Below are positions 15,195 through 23,392 of a stretch of DNA of 64,000 bases, in pieces; the first letter of the stretch is position 1, and every line of letters starts with the position of its first letter. Position numbers and translations under genes: made by a program. This DNA is from Pseudoroseomonas cervicalis (GTDB lineage Bacteria; Pseudomonadota; Alphaproteobacteria; Acetobacterales; Acetobacteraceae), in assembly GCF_030818485.1 (NCBI RefSeq), contig NZ_JAUTAJ010000004.1:1157001-1221000 (forward strand). The letters run 5' to 3'. Under the pieces are notes generated by a model. It made no database searches. It was given only the letters and a program-made list of their open reading frames with translations, and was not told where the DNA came from.

Positions 15195-17216
15195 TCAGGA
15201 GCCGATGGCGCCGCCGCCGCGCCGCACAATGGCGATGACGCTCGGCCGCGGCGGCATCGCCGCGTCGAAATCCGGCCAGCGGGTGGAGGGGTTGGCGAAA
15301 TTGCTGCCCTTGTCGTCGCCCGGGTGCTGGATCGCCAGGAAGACGGTCTCGTCATCCGGGGTGAAGCAGGGGCCGCAGACCTCGGCCCCGGTCGGCGCCT
15401 GGTAGAACAGCCGCGTCAGCCCGCGCCCGGGGCCCGCAGTGTCGGCGGCATACAGCCCATCCGCCACCTTGGAGGTGCCGGGCGCGCCATCGGTCGAGAT
15501 CCAGATGCGGCCCTTGCTGTCGAAGGTGCAATTGTCCGGGCAGGACAGCCAGCCCTCGGCGCTGGTGCCCTGGTGGTACTGCGCGCCCGCATCGACGCCG
15601 GGCCGGCCGGCCACCAGGAAGATCTCCCAGCGCCCCTCGGTCGCGGCGTGGTCGACGCGGTCGGTGCCGGCGCCGGGCGGGATCATCTCGATGACATGGC
15701 CATGCGCATTGGCGGCGCGCGGATTGGCCTTGTCCACCTGCTCCGGCCGGCGGCGGGTGTTGTTGGTCAGCATCACATAGACGCGGCCATTGGCCGGGTT
15801 GGGCTGGACATCCTCCGGCCGGTCCATCGGCGTCGCCTTCACCAGATCGGCGGCGCGGCGCGTCTCGATCAGCACATCGGCCTGGCTGGCGAAGCCATTC
15901 GCCGCGGTCAGCGGGCCCTGGCCATGCACCAGCGGCAGCCATTCCAGCCGCCCATCCTCGTGGAAGCGCGCGACATAGAGCGTGCCCTCGTCCAGCAGGT
16001 CGCGATTGGCGGCGCGGTCCTGCGGGTTCCAGGCGCGGGCGGTGACGAATTTGTAGACATAGTCGAAGCGCTCATCATCGCCCGAATAGAACACCACACG
16101 CCCATCGGCCGAGACCGCATGGGTGCAGCCCTCATGCTTGAAGCGGCCGAGGGCGGTGCGCTTCACCGGCGCCGCTTGCGGGTCGTAGGGATCGATCTCG
16201 ACGATCCAGCCGAAGCGGTTCGGCTCGTTCGGCTCGGCATCGAGGTTGAAGCGCTGGACATGCTTGTTCCAGCCATAGCCGGCCTTCTCGACGATGCCGT
16301 AGCGCTTGTAGGCGGCGGATTGCGCGCCGGTGCCGGCCGCGGCGCCGCCGAAATACTGGTTGAAATTCTCCTCCGCCGTCAGGACCGTGCCCCAGGGCGT
16401 GCTGCCGCCGGCGCAATTGTTCAGCATGCCCAGCACCTGGCGGCCCGAGGGATCGGCGCTGGTCTGCAGCCGCGCATGGCCGGCGGCGGGGCCGCTGATG
16501 CGGATCGGCGTCTCGGCGGTGATGCGGCGGTTCAGCCGGCCGGCGGCGACCGGCGCCCAGCGCCCGTCCTGGCGCCGGATCTCGACCACCGACATTCCAT
16601 GCGCCGCCATCTCGACCAGCGCCTGCTCCCGCGTCGGGTTCTGCCGCGCCGCCTCGTCATCGGGGAGGCCGGGGAACATCAGATGCGGGTCGGTGTATTC
16701 GTGGTTGACCGTCAGCAGCCCATGATCGGCGCTACGGCTGCCCTGCGGCAGCGGGAAGAACTCGATGAAGTCGTTGTTGTAGCCGAACTGCATCGCCTGG
16801 GCGCTGGCGCTCTGCCGCTGCGGGTCGAAGGCGGGCGCGTCCGGCAGCACCGCGTCGCCCCAGCGGATCACCGTCTGGATCTCATAACCCTCGGGCACCG
16901 CGTCGCGCTCGGTCATCTGGTGCGCGATCTCGCGGAAGGACAGGCTGGAGCCGCCCTGCCCCGCCGCGGCAGCGGCCGACGGCGACACCGCCGCCGCGGC
17001 AGGCTGCGCCACGGCGGGGCTGGCCGAGGCCAGCAGCTCGCCGGCGAAGCTCAGCGCCGCGCCGGCGCCCAGCATGCCGCGCAGCGCGGCGCGGCGCGAC
17101 AGGCGGCGCTCCACCAGCTCGCCGATCGTCTCGCGCGGGGCGGGGTTGCTGCCGATATCCTCGAGCTCGATGCGCTCGCGCGGCGTCTCGGCGCCGTGAT
17201 GGGTGCGGTCGGTCAT
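15195..17216 (-). CDS. phoX: PhoX-family alkaline phosphatase
   Basis: A 673-residue secreted phosphatase of the PhoX (DUF839) family. Residues 38-70 are a Tat signal with twin Arg at 41-42 (LSRRAALRGMLG) ending at ASPAVAQ, so the folded enzyme with its Ca/Fe cofactors is exported to the periplasm. Family motifs include FGYNNDFIEFFPL, LLTVNHEYTDPHLMFPG, NNCAGGSTPWGTVLTAEEN, CTHAVSADGRVVFYSGDDERFDYVYKF (in part), and WISTDGAPGTSKVADG. PhoX releases phosphate from phosphoesters during phosphate limitation and is normally under PhoB control. The phoB/phoU genes are about 46 kb away in this window. No clear Pho box was found in the 125 bases upstream. Confidence 0.93.
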   Translation of the reverse strand: MTDRTHHGAETPRERIELEDIGSNPAPRETIGELVERRLSRRAALRGMLGAGAALSFAGELLASASPAVAQPAAAAVSPSAAAAAGQGGSSLSFREIAHQMTERDAVPEGYEIQTVIRWGDAVLPDAPAFDPQRQSASAQAMQFGYNNDFIEFFPLPQGSRSADHGLLTVNHEYTDPHLMFPGLPDDEAARQNPTREQALVEMAAHGMSVVEIRRQDGRWAPVAAGRLNRRITAETPIRISGPAAGHARLQTSADPSGRQVLGMLNNCAGGSTPWGTVLTAEENFNQYFGGAAAGTGAQSAAYKRYGIVEKAGYGWNKHVQRFNLDAEPNEPNRFGWIVEIDPYDPQAAPVKRTALGRFKHEGCTHAVSADGRVVFYSGDDERFDYVYKFVTARAWNPQDRAANRDLLDEGTLYVARFHEDGRLEWLPLVHGQGPLTAANGFASQADVLIETRRAADLVKATPMDRPEDVQPNPANGRVYVMLTNNTRRRPEQVDKANPRAANAHGHVIEMIPPGAGTDRVDHAATEGRWEIFLVAGRPGVDAGAQYHQGTSAEGWLSCPDNCTFDSKGRIWISTDGAPGTSKVADGLYAADTAGPGRGLTRLFYQAPTGAEVCGPCFTPDDETVFLAIQHPGDDKGSNFANPSTRWPDFDAAMPPRPSVIAIVRRGGGAIGS

Positions 17217-17341
17217 GATGTCGTCCCGGTGCAGGCGGCGCCGCGGGGACGGCGCCCGAAGCCCGCAGGAACACCGCGCAGCGGGACAGCACGATGAAGG
17301 AACGGTGAAGCTTCGGTGACGCCGTGCGGGTTTCCGCGCCC

Positions 17342-18028
17342 TCAGCCCCGGCGCGCGAAAAACGCCGCGATGGTCGCCGCCGCCTGGTCCAGATGCCCCT
17401 CCAGCACCGCCACCGCCGAGGCCGCGTCGCCCGCGGCGGCCGCCTCCAGCATGGCGCGGTGGTCGTGCTGGGCCATGTGCTCCCGCCCCTGCGCCGCCAG
17501 GTGGAAGCGCAGATAGCGGTCGAAGCCGGCCAGCTCCTGCTCGACCATGGCCAGCATCCGCGCATGGCCGGCGGCGCGGTACAGCGCCATATGGAAGCGC
17601 CGGTTCAGCTGGCCGAGCAGCGCGGCATCGGCCTCACTGTCCATGGCGGCGATCAGCTGCGCCGCCTCGGCCAGGTCGGCCGCGGTCAGGTGCGGGATGG
17701 ACAGGCGCAACGCCGCCGGCTCCAGCGCCCGGCGGATCGCATATCCATCCGCCGCGTCGCGCGCCGAGATCTCGGTCACCACCGCGCCGCGATGCGGCAG
17801 CACATCGACCAGCGCCTGCGCCTCCAGCTGGCGCAGCGCCTCGCGCACCGGCATGCGGCTGACGCCGAATCGCGCCGCCAGCTCCTCCTGCCGCAGCGCC
17901 GTGCCGCCGGGCAGGCGCCCCTCCAGGATCGCCGCCTTCAGCACCGCCTCGACATGCGCGGCCGCGGTGCGCCAGCCCGCCATCGGGGCGGGGCCGAGCG
18001 CGTCCAGCGGGTGGGCAGCATCCGTCAT
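17342..18028 (-). CDS. GntR-family (FadR-type) transcriptional regulator
   Basis: A 228-residue regulator. The N-terminal winged helix spans about residues 20-85, with RQEELAARFGVSRMPVREALRQL as the typical GntR recognition region (split here for length: ELAARFGVSRMPVREAL). The C-terminal FCD ligand domain contains the metal-binding pattern LNRRFHMALYRAAGH and a late HDHRAML. It lies divergent from the BenE-type transporter, with two perfect palindromes between them. It probably represses that transporter until an aromatic or organic acid ligand is bound. Ligand identity is not visible. Confidence 0.9.
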   Translation of the reverse strand: MTDAAHPLDALGPAPMAGWRTAAAHVEAVLKAAILEGRLPGGTALRQEELAARFGVSRMPVREALRQLEAQALVDVLPHRGAVVTEISARDAADGYAIRRALEPAALRLSIPHLTAADLAEAAQLIAAMDSEADAALLGQLNRRFHMALYRAAGHARMLAMVEQELAGFDRYLRFHLAAQGREHMAQHDHRAMLEAAAAGDAASAVAVLEGHLDQAAATIAAFFARRG

Positions 18029-18046
18029 CCGAAATCCAGCCGTTGA

Positions 18047-18070
18047 TTGGATCCAAGATTACGATATCGT
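18047..18070. promoter_or_regulatory. Two adjacent 10-bp palindromes, probable GntR operator
   Basis: TTGGATCCAA (18047-18056) and ACGATATCGT (18061-18070) are both perfect palindromes whose centres are 14 bases apart. They lie between the GntR start (18028) and the transporter start (18104). FadR-subfamily regulators bind short palindromes of this size, so these are good operator candidates controlling both genes. Confidence 0.55.
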
Positions 18071-18103
18071 CGCGCCCATCACCAGCCCCATGAAGGCCCC
18101 GCC

Positions 18104-19285
18104 ATGACCGACACCGCCACCGCCCAACCCGGCCTGCTGCAGCCGATCCTGGCCGGGGTGCTGGCGGCCGTGGTCGGCTTCGCCTCCTCCTTCACCATCG
18201 TGCTGGCCGGCTTCCACGCCATGGGGGCCAGCCAGTCCCAGGCCGCCTCCGGCCTGCTGGCGCTCTGCGTCATGCAGGGGGTGGTGGCGCCGCTGCTCAG
18301 CTGGCGGCTGCGCATGCCCATCATCACCGCCTGGTCCACCCCGGGCGCCGCGCTGCTGGTGGCCACCGGCCTGCCCGAGGGCGGCTTCGCCGTGGCCGTC
18401 GGCGCCTTCCTGCTGGCGGCGCTGCTGATCATCCTGGCCGGGCTGTGGAAACCCTTCGGCCGCGCCGTCTCCTCCATCCCGCCCAGCCTGGCCAATGCCA
18501 TGCTGGCCGGCATCCTGCTGGAGATCTGCCTGGCGCCGATGCGCGCCGTCGGCGCCATGCCGCTGCTGGCCCTGCCGGTCATCCTGAGCTGGGCCCTGGC
18601 CTGGCGCTTCGCCCGGCTCTGGGCGGTGCCCGCCGCCGTGCTGGTGGCCGCGGTGCTGATCCTGCTGGCGACGCCGCTGCCGCAGGGCGCGCTGGCCGAT
18701 ATCGCGCCGCGGCTGGAATGGGTGACGCCCGCCTTCACCCTGAGCGCCGCCATCAGCATCGCCCTGCCGCTCTTCCTGGTCACCATGGCCTCGCAGAACG
18801 TGCCGGGCCTGGCGGTGCTGCAGGCCAATGGCTATCGCCCCGCGCCGGGGCCGATCTTCACCGCCACCGGCATCGCCAGCCTGCTGATCGCCCCCTTCGG
18901 CGCGCATTCGCTGAACCTGGCCGCCATCACCGCCGCCCTCTGCGCCGGGCGCGATTCGCATCCCGATCCGGCGCGCCGCTGGGTCGCGGCCGTCTCGGGC
19001 GGCGCCTGCTACGTGCTGCTCGGCCTCTGCGCCAGCTTCGCCGTCGCCTTCATCGCCGCCTCCCCGCCGCTGCTGATCCAGACCGTCGCCGGCCTGGCCC
19101 TGCTCGCCAGCCTGGGCGGCGCGCTGACCGCGGCGCTGGCCGATGAGCGGCAGCGCCTGCCGGCCGTCATCACCTTCGCCACCACGGCCTCGGGGCTGGC
19201 GCTGTTCGGCATCGGCGCGGCCTTCTGGGGGCTGCTCGGCGGCGGGGCGCTGATGCTGCTGGAGCGGGCGAGAATCAAAATCTGA
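18104..19285 (+). CDS. BenE/YdcO-family transporter
   Basis: A 393-residue membrane protein with about 12 helices, matching the BenE family of benzoate-type symporters related to the NCS2 fold. Typical pieces are FASSFTIVLAGFHAMGASQSQAAS in the first repeat (shown in part), RMPIITAWSTPGAALLV, and APFGAHSLNLAAITAALCAG in the second. ATG 18104 follows a short leader; an upstream extension is possible but adds nothing resembling the family. The divergent GntR gene and the palindromes upstream suggest substrate-induced expression. Benzoate itself is only one possibility, since no benzoate pathway genes are nearby. A hairpin terminator follows the stop. Confidence 0.88.
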   Translation: MTDTATAQPGLLQPILAGVLAAVVGFASSFTIVLAGFHAMGASQSQAASGLLALCVMQGVVAPLLSWRLRMPIITAWSTPGAALLVATGLPEGGFAVAVGAFLLAALLIILAGLWKPFGRAVSSIPPSLANAMLAGILLEICLAPMRAVGAMPLLALPVILSWALAWRFARLWAVPAAVLVAAVLILLATPLPQGALADIAPRLEWVTPAFTLSAAISIALPLFLVTMASQNVPGLAVLQANGYRPAPGPIFTATGIASLLIAPFGAHSLNLAAITAALCAGRDSHPDPARRWVAAVSGGACYVLLGLCASFAVAFIAASPPLLIQTVAGLALLASLGGALTAALADERQRLPAVITFATTASGLALFGIGAAFWGLLGGGALMLLERARIKI

Positions 19286-19299
19286 AAAGACAAAAAAGG

Positions 19300-19333
19300 C
19301 CGGGGAAGGAATTCCCCGGACCCCATCTTTTTT
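19300..19333 (+). terminator. Terminator of the BenE-type gene (GAATTC hairpin family)
   Basis: Stem CCGGGGAA/TTCCCCGG with loop GGAA, then ACCCCATC and six T, ending with CTGTCAG. A nearly identical unit follows the gene at 33140-34270. Confidence 0.85.
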
Positions 19334-19345
19334 CTGTCAGTGGGA

Positions 19346-20110
19346 TCAGACGACCGGGCTGCGGCCGCCATCGACGTTCAGCGCGGTGCCGGTGATGTAG
19401 CCGCCGGCCTCGCTGGCCAGGAACAAGGCCGTCGCCGCGAACTCCTCCGGCCGGCCCAGGCGGCCCAGCGGCACCGGCGCGGCCATCTCCTGCTTCCATT
19501 CCTCGAAGCTCAGGCCGCGCGGATCCGCCGCATGCCGGCGCACCCATTGGTCGCTCTCGATGATGCCGACCAGCAGGGCGTTGACCAGGATGCCATGCGG
19601 CGCGCCCTCATGCGCCATCACCTTGGTCAGCGCCATGCCGGCGGCGCGGGAGACGGCGGTCGGCGCGCCCTGCGCCGGCGGCGCCTTGGCGCCGATGTTC
19701 AGCACATTGATGATGCGGCCCCAGCGCCGCTCCGCCATGCCGGCCCAGGCGCGGCGCGACAGCCTTATGGCGGCGAACAGCTTCAGGTCGAGATCCTGCT
19801 GCCACAGCGCATCGCTCACCTCGGGGAAGGCGCCGCGCTGGCTGGTGCCGGCATTGTTGACCAGGATGTCCACCCGGCCCAGCGCCGCCACCGCGCCGTC
19901 AAAGGCGGCCTCGCAGCCCTCGGCCGTGGCGATATCGGCCTGCAGCGGATGCGCGCCGGTCTCGGCCGCGGCCTGGGCCAGCGCCGCCTCGCCCCGCGCC
20001 ACGATGGCGACCTTCGCCCCGGCCTCGCCGAAGGCGCGCGCCATGGCCAGGCCCAGGCCCTTGGACCCGCCGGTGATCAGGGCCGTGCGACCCTCGAGCG
20101 ACAATTTCAT
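19346..20110 (-). CDS. SDR-family protein with altered catalytic triad
   Basis: A 254-residue short-chain dehydrogenase/reductase fold. The cofactor motif TGGSKGLGLAMA and the NNAG motif (VDILVNNAGTSQRG) are intact, and the C-terminus VDGGRSPVV is typical. The catalytic triad is not: where a Ser is expected the sequence reads RIINVLNIGAK, and where YxxxK is expected it reads TAVSR in GAPTAVSRAAGMALTK. So Ser, Tyr and Lys appear replaced by Asn, Thr and Arg. The protein may bind NAD(P) without classical reductase chemistry or belong to an atypical subgroup. It stands alone between convergent transporter and tRNA genes. Substrate unknown. Confidence 0.85.
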   Translation of the reverse strand: MKLSLEGRTALITGGSKGLGLAMARAFGEAGAKVAIVARGEAALAQAAAETGAHPLQADIATAEGCEAAFDGAVAALGRVDILVNNAGTSQRGAFPEVSDALWQQDLDLKLFAAIRLSRRAWAGMAERRWGRIINVLNIGAKAPPAQGAPTAVSRAAGMALTKVMAHEGAPHGILVNALLVGIIESDQWVRRHAADPRGLSFEEWKQEMAAPVPLGRLGRPEEFAATALFLASEAGGYITGTALNVDGGRSPVV

Positions 20111-20144
20111 GCTGGAAACACCCGTCCGGGAAAGATGGTGGTGG

Positions 20145-20221
20145 TGGGGCGACCTACGGGACTCGAACCCGTGACATCCAAGACCACAACCTGGCGCTCT
20201 ACCAACTGAGCTAAGGCCGCC
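20145..20221 (-). tRNA. tRNA-His (anticodon GTG), CCA encoded
   Basis: The minus strand folds into a full cloverleaf: acceptor GCGGCCT/AGGTCGC, D-arm GCTC...GAGC, anticodon stem CCAGG/CTTGG with loop TTGTGGT (anticodon GTG), and T-arm ACGGG-TTCGAGT-CCCGT. The discriminator base is C73 and the 3' CCA is encoded. An extra G at position -1 opposite C73, the histidine identity element, is also encoded (position 20221). Confidence 0.96.
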
Positions 20222-20325
20222 ACAACCATCTTTCCCCTGCGCCGGACGGCGCCGGGGTGGCGCGGGAGATAATCCGGCGGCGCCCTGCCGTCAACAGGGC
20301 AGCGCCGCCGGAGCGTCACAAAGCG

Positions 20326-20499
20326 TCAGAAGATCAGCTCGCCCGCCATCAGCGCCATCACCAGCAGCAGGATGAACAGCAGCAGGAAGACGCCGAAGAT
20401 GATCTTGGCGATGCGCCCGGTCACCGCCGAGACACCGGTGAAGCCCAGCGCGCCCGCGACGATCGAGATCACCAGGAAGATCAGGGCCCATTTCAGCAT
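20326..20499 (-). CDS. DUF1328 small membrane protein (YtjA-like)
   Basis: A 57-residue hydrophobic protein with two helices, MLKWALIFLVISIVAGALGF and a second KIIFGVFLLLFILLLVMAL. It fits the DUF1328/YtjA family in length and sequence (GFTGVSAVTGRIAKIIF linking segment). Such proteins sit in the inner membrane and are often induced under stress; the mechanism is unknown. The start follows GAGAG. It lies alone between the ligase gene and tRNA-His. Confidence 0.85.
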   Translation of the reverse strand: MLKWALIFLVISIVAGALGFTGVSAVTGRIAKIIFGVFLLLFILLLVMALMAGELIF

Positions 20500-20588
20500 C
20501 GCGCTCTCCTCTCTCAGAGCCCGCCTTCCGGGCCTGGGGCTGCAACGCGGCAGCAGCGTCGCGGTTCCGGGGCAATCGCGAACGCGGC

Positions 20589-22214
20589 CTAGCCGGCATC
20601 CGCCTCCGCAGCCTCGGGGCGGTTCTCCACCATGGCCATCAGCGTCGCCAGCGCATCGGCCTCCTCCGCCGGCTTGTCGGCGCGCAGACGGGAAATGCGC
20701 GGGAAACGCATGGCCACGCCCGATTTGTGGCGGGAGGAAAGCTGCGCGGCGTCGAACACCACCTCCAGCACCAGCGCCTTCTCCACCTCCCGCACCGGGC
20801 CGAAACGGGCGGTGGTGTGGTTGCGGATCCAGCGATCGAGCCAGACCAGCTCCTGGTCGGTATAGCCGGAATAGGCTTTCCCGACCGGCACCAGCTCCCG
20901 ACCCCCGGCCCCGTCCTCGCGCCACAGGCCGAAAGTGTAGTCGGAGTAGGTGCTGCTGCGCTTGCCATGGCCGCGCTGCGCATACATCAGCACCGCATCG
21001 ACCGAGAGCGGCGCGCGCTTCCATTTCCACCACAGCCCCTTGGGCCGCCCGGCCAGATAGGGCGCGTCGCCGCGCTTCAGCATCAGCCCCTCGATGCCCG
21101 CGGCGCGGGCGCCATCGCGCAGCCCCCGCAGCTGGTCGAGCGAGGCGAAGGCCACCTGCGGCGAGAGATCCATCCGCGCCGGCTTCGCGGCCGCGAACCA
21201 GGCCTCCAGCCGGTCGCGCCGGGCGTCGAAAGGCAGCGGGCGAAGATCCTCCCCGGCCTCGAACAGCAGATCGTAGAGCCTGAGCCCCACCGGATAGTCG
21301 CGCAGCATCTTCGCCCCGACCACCTTGCGGTTCAGCCGCTGCTGCAGATCGGCGAAGGGGGCCACCTCGCCATCGCGGATCACCAGCAGCTCGCCATCCA
21401 GCACGGCGTGGAACTCCATCGCCTCCAGGATCTCGGGGAAGGACTGGGAGATGTCCTCGCCGGTGCGCGACCAGAGCCGCCGCCCGCCGGGCCCGGACGA
21501 GGCCTGCACCCGGATGCCGTCCCATTTCCATTCGGCGCGGAAGGCGCTGTGGTCGAGGGCCGCGATATCTGGCTCCTCCAGCGGCTGCGCCAGCATGGGC
21601 GAGCGGAAGACCGGCGCGTCGCGCGGATCGGGCCGTTCGGCGCGGCCCTCCAGCCAGGCGAAGAGCGGCAGATAGGGCGGCGCGATGCCATGCCAGACTT
21701 CCTCCACCTCCTCGACCGGCTGGCCCGACCATTCCGCCAGCGCCTGGCGCGCCAGCCGCCCTGAAGCGCCGACACGCAGGCCCCCGGTCACCAGCTTGAT
21801 CAGCGCCAGCCGCCCGCCCGGGTCCAGCACATCCAGCCAGCCCTCCAGCAGCGCCGGGATCTCGGATTTCGGCGCCAGCTCCAGCGCCTCCACCACCTCG
21901 GACAGATCGGGCGGCGGGCGGTTCGGGCGCTGCGGCGGCTCCGGCCAGATCAGCGCCACCGTCTCGGCGAAATCGCCGACATAGTCATGGCTCCAGGCCA
22001 GCAGCACCGGGTCGACCCGCGTCTTCACCAGCTCCCGCACCAGGGAGGGCTTCGCCGCACTGAAGGAGAGCTCACCGGCGATGGCGGCGAGGCCGACGCC
22101 GCGATCCGGGTCGGGCTGGGTCGCGAACCAGCGCTTCAGCAGGGCCAGCTTGGCGTTACGCCCGGGGGTGAAGAGCAGCCGCTCCAGCAGCTCGGCAAAG
22201 GCGGGCAGGCTCAT
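20589..22214 (-). CDS. ATP-dependent DNA ligase (LigC/cisplatin-response type)
   Basis: A 541-residue ATP-dependent DNA ligase. The N-terminal DNA-binding domain spans about residues 1-200. The nucleotidyltransferase motif I is EWKWDGIRV with the AMP-accepting Lys K230, followed by LDGELLVIRDGE (motif III), GIEGLMLKRGDAPY (motif IV) and GLWWKWKR (motif V). The C-terminal OB domain contains SGVAMRFPRISRLRADK, seen in the ligase set linked with a metallo-beta-lactamase nuclease. It is coupled by ATGA to that nuclease gene upstream. The pair functions in repair of damaged or cross-linked DNA. The Lhr-type helicase that completes the set elsewhere is absent here. Confidence 0.92.
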   Translation of the reverse strand: MSLPAFAELLERLLFTPGRNAKLALLKRWFATQPDPDRGVGLAAIAGELSFSAAKPSLVRELVKTRVDPVLLAWSHDYVGDFAETVALIWPEPPQRPNRPPPDLSEVVEALELAPKSEIPALLEGWLDVLDPGGRLALIKLVTGGLRVGASGRLARQALAEWSGQPVEEVEEVWHGIAPPYLPLFAWLEGRAERPDPRDAPVFRSPMLAQPLEEPDIAALDHSAFRAEWKWDGIRVQASSGPGGRRLWSRTGEDISQSFPEILEAMEFHAVLDGELLVIRDGEVAPFADLQQRLNRKVVGAKMLRDYPVGLRLYDLLFEAGEDLRPLPFDARRDRLEAWFAAAKPARMDLSPQVAFASLDQLRGLRDGARAAGIEGLMLKRGDAPYLAGRPKGLWWKWKRAPLSVDAVLMYAQRGHGKRSSTYSDYTFGLWREDGAGGRELVPVGKAYSGYTDQELVWLDRWIRNHTTARFGPVREVEKALVLEVVFDAAQLSSRHKSGVAMRFPRISRLRADKPAEEADALATLMAMVENRPEAAEADAG

Positions 22215-23290
22215 GCCGCGCCCTCCGTGGCGGCGGCGTCCTCGGCGGCGGGCGCCTCCTCGGACGCATCCTCATCCTCCTCGCGCCCCACCAGGTGCAA
22301 GGCGCGGCCGCGCACACCGCGCGCGGCCAGCGCATGGATCAGCGCCTCCTCCCGCCCATGCGTCACCCAGACCTCCGGCGCACCCACCTCCTCGATGCTG
22401 GCCAGCAAATCATCCCAGTCGACATGGTCGCTGACGATCAGCGGCAGCTCGACGCCGCGCGCCTTGGCGCGCTGGCGCACCCGCATCCAGCCCGAGGCCA
22501 GCGCCGTCACCGGATCGGCCAGCCGCCGCGCCCAGGGATTGGCCTCGGCCGAGGGGGGCGCGAGCACGATCTCGCCCGGCAGCACGCTCTCCCCGCGCTT
22601 CGCCGGGCGCGGCACCGGCCGCAATTCTCCGAGCGGCACCCCGAAGCGCTCATACAGCGCGCACATCGAGGCCTGGGCGCCGTGCAGATAGACCGGCCGC
22701 TCCCACCCCGCCTGGCGCAGCAGGGCGATCAGCCGCTGGCATTTGCCCAGCGCGTAGCAGCCGACCAGATGCGCCCGCTCCGGGAACAGGGCAACGCTGT
22801 CCAGCAGGCGGCGGATCTCCTGCGCCACCGGCGGGTGGCGGAACACCGGCAGGGCGAAGGTCGCCTCGGTGACGAAGACGTCGCAGGGCACCGGCTCGAA
22901 GGGCGCGCAGGTCGGGTCCTCCTGCCGCTTGTAGTCGCCGGAGACGACGATGCGGCTGCCCTGCCATTCCAGCACCACCTGCGCCGAGCCCAACACGTGT
23001 CCTGCCGGCACCAAAGTGATGCGCACCCCGTTCTGCAGGATCGGCTGGTGGTAGCCGAGCGGCATCTGCTGCCGTCCCGCCCTGCCCTCGCCCAGCCGCG
23101 CCTGCATGATGGCCAGGGTCTCGGGCGTCGCCAGCACGGCATCATGGTCGGGCCGGGCATGGTCGGAATGGCCATGGCTGACGATGGCGCGCGCCACCGG
23201 CAGAGCCGGGTCGATATGGAAATCCCCGGGCTCGCAATAGAGGCCCTGCGGGGTGGGACGGATCCAGCTCTCGGGGTGCGGCGCGGCCAT
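22211..23290 (-). CDS. Ligase-associated DNA exonuclease (metallo-beta-lactamase fold)
   Basis: A 359-residue nuclease of the metallo-beta-lactamase/beta-CASP group. The metal motif is SHGHSDHARPDHD (HxHxDH) near residue 45, with VPAGHVLGSAQVVLE and VVSGDYKRQEDPTC as further ligands and FVTEATFALPVFRHP after them. The C-terminal IVSDHVDWDDLL and VWVTHGREEALI complete the fold; the last ~25 residues are an acidic Glu/Ala tail. ATG 23290 is preferred over a TTG nine codons upstream. It is coupled to the ligase gene, as expected for the known ligase-associated exonuclease family that trims 3' or 5' ends for repair. Confidence 0.9.
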   Translation of the reverse strand: MAAPHPESWIRPTPQGLYCEPGDFHIDPALPVARAIVSHGHSDHARPDHDAVLATPETLAIMQARLGEGRAGRQQMPLGYHQPILQNGVRITLVPAGHVLGSAQVVLEWQGSRIVVSGDYKRQEDPTCAPFEPVPCDVFVTEATFALPVFRHPPVAQEIRRLLDSVALFPERAHLVGCYALGKCQRLIALLRQAGWERPVYLHGAQASMCALYERFGVPLGELRPVPRPAKRGESVLPGEIVLAPPSAEANPWARRLADPVTALASGWMRVRQRAKARGVELPLIVSDHVDWDDLLASIEEVGAPEVWVTHGREEALIHALAARGVRGRALHLVGREEDEDASEEAPAAEDAAATEGAA

Positions 23291-23392
23291 GGCAGGGTAA
23301 CAGCTGGGCGGCGGCAAAGGCTGCGCAAGCCCTTGTCATTCGCCTCATCCCGGCGCTGCCCCCAGATCGGAAGCGAACAGAGGGAGCAGGCG

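Noticed and set aside
14619..17297. 892-codon plus-strand frame opposite phoX
   Set aside because: Antisense shadow; PhoX on the minus strand has a Tat signal and family motifs.
20222..20325. Additional tRNA or small RNA next to tRNA-His
   Set aside because: No cloverleaf or stable fold was found beyond the single tRNA.
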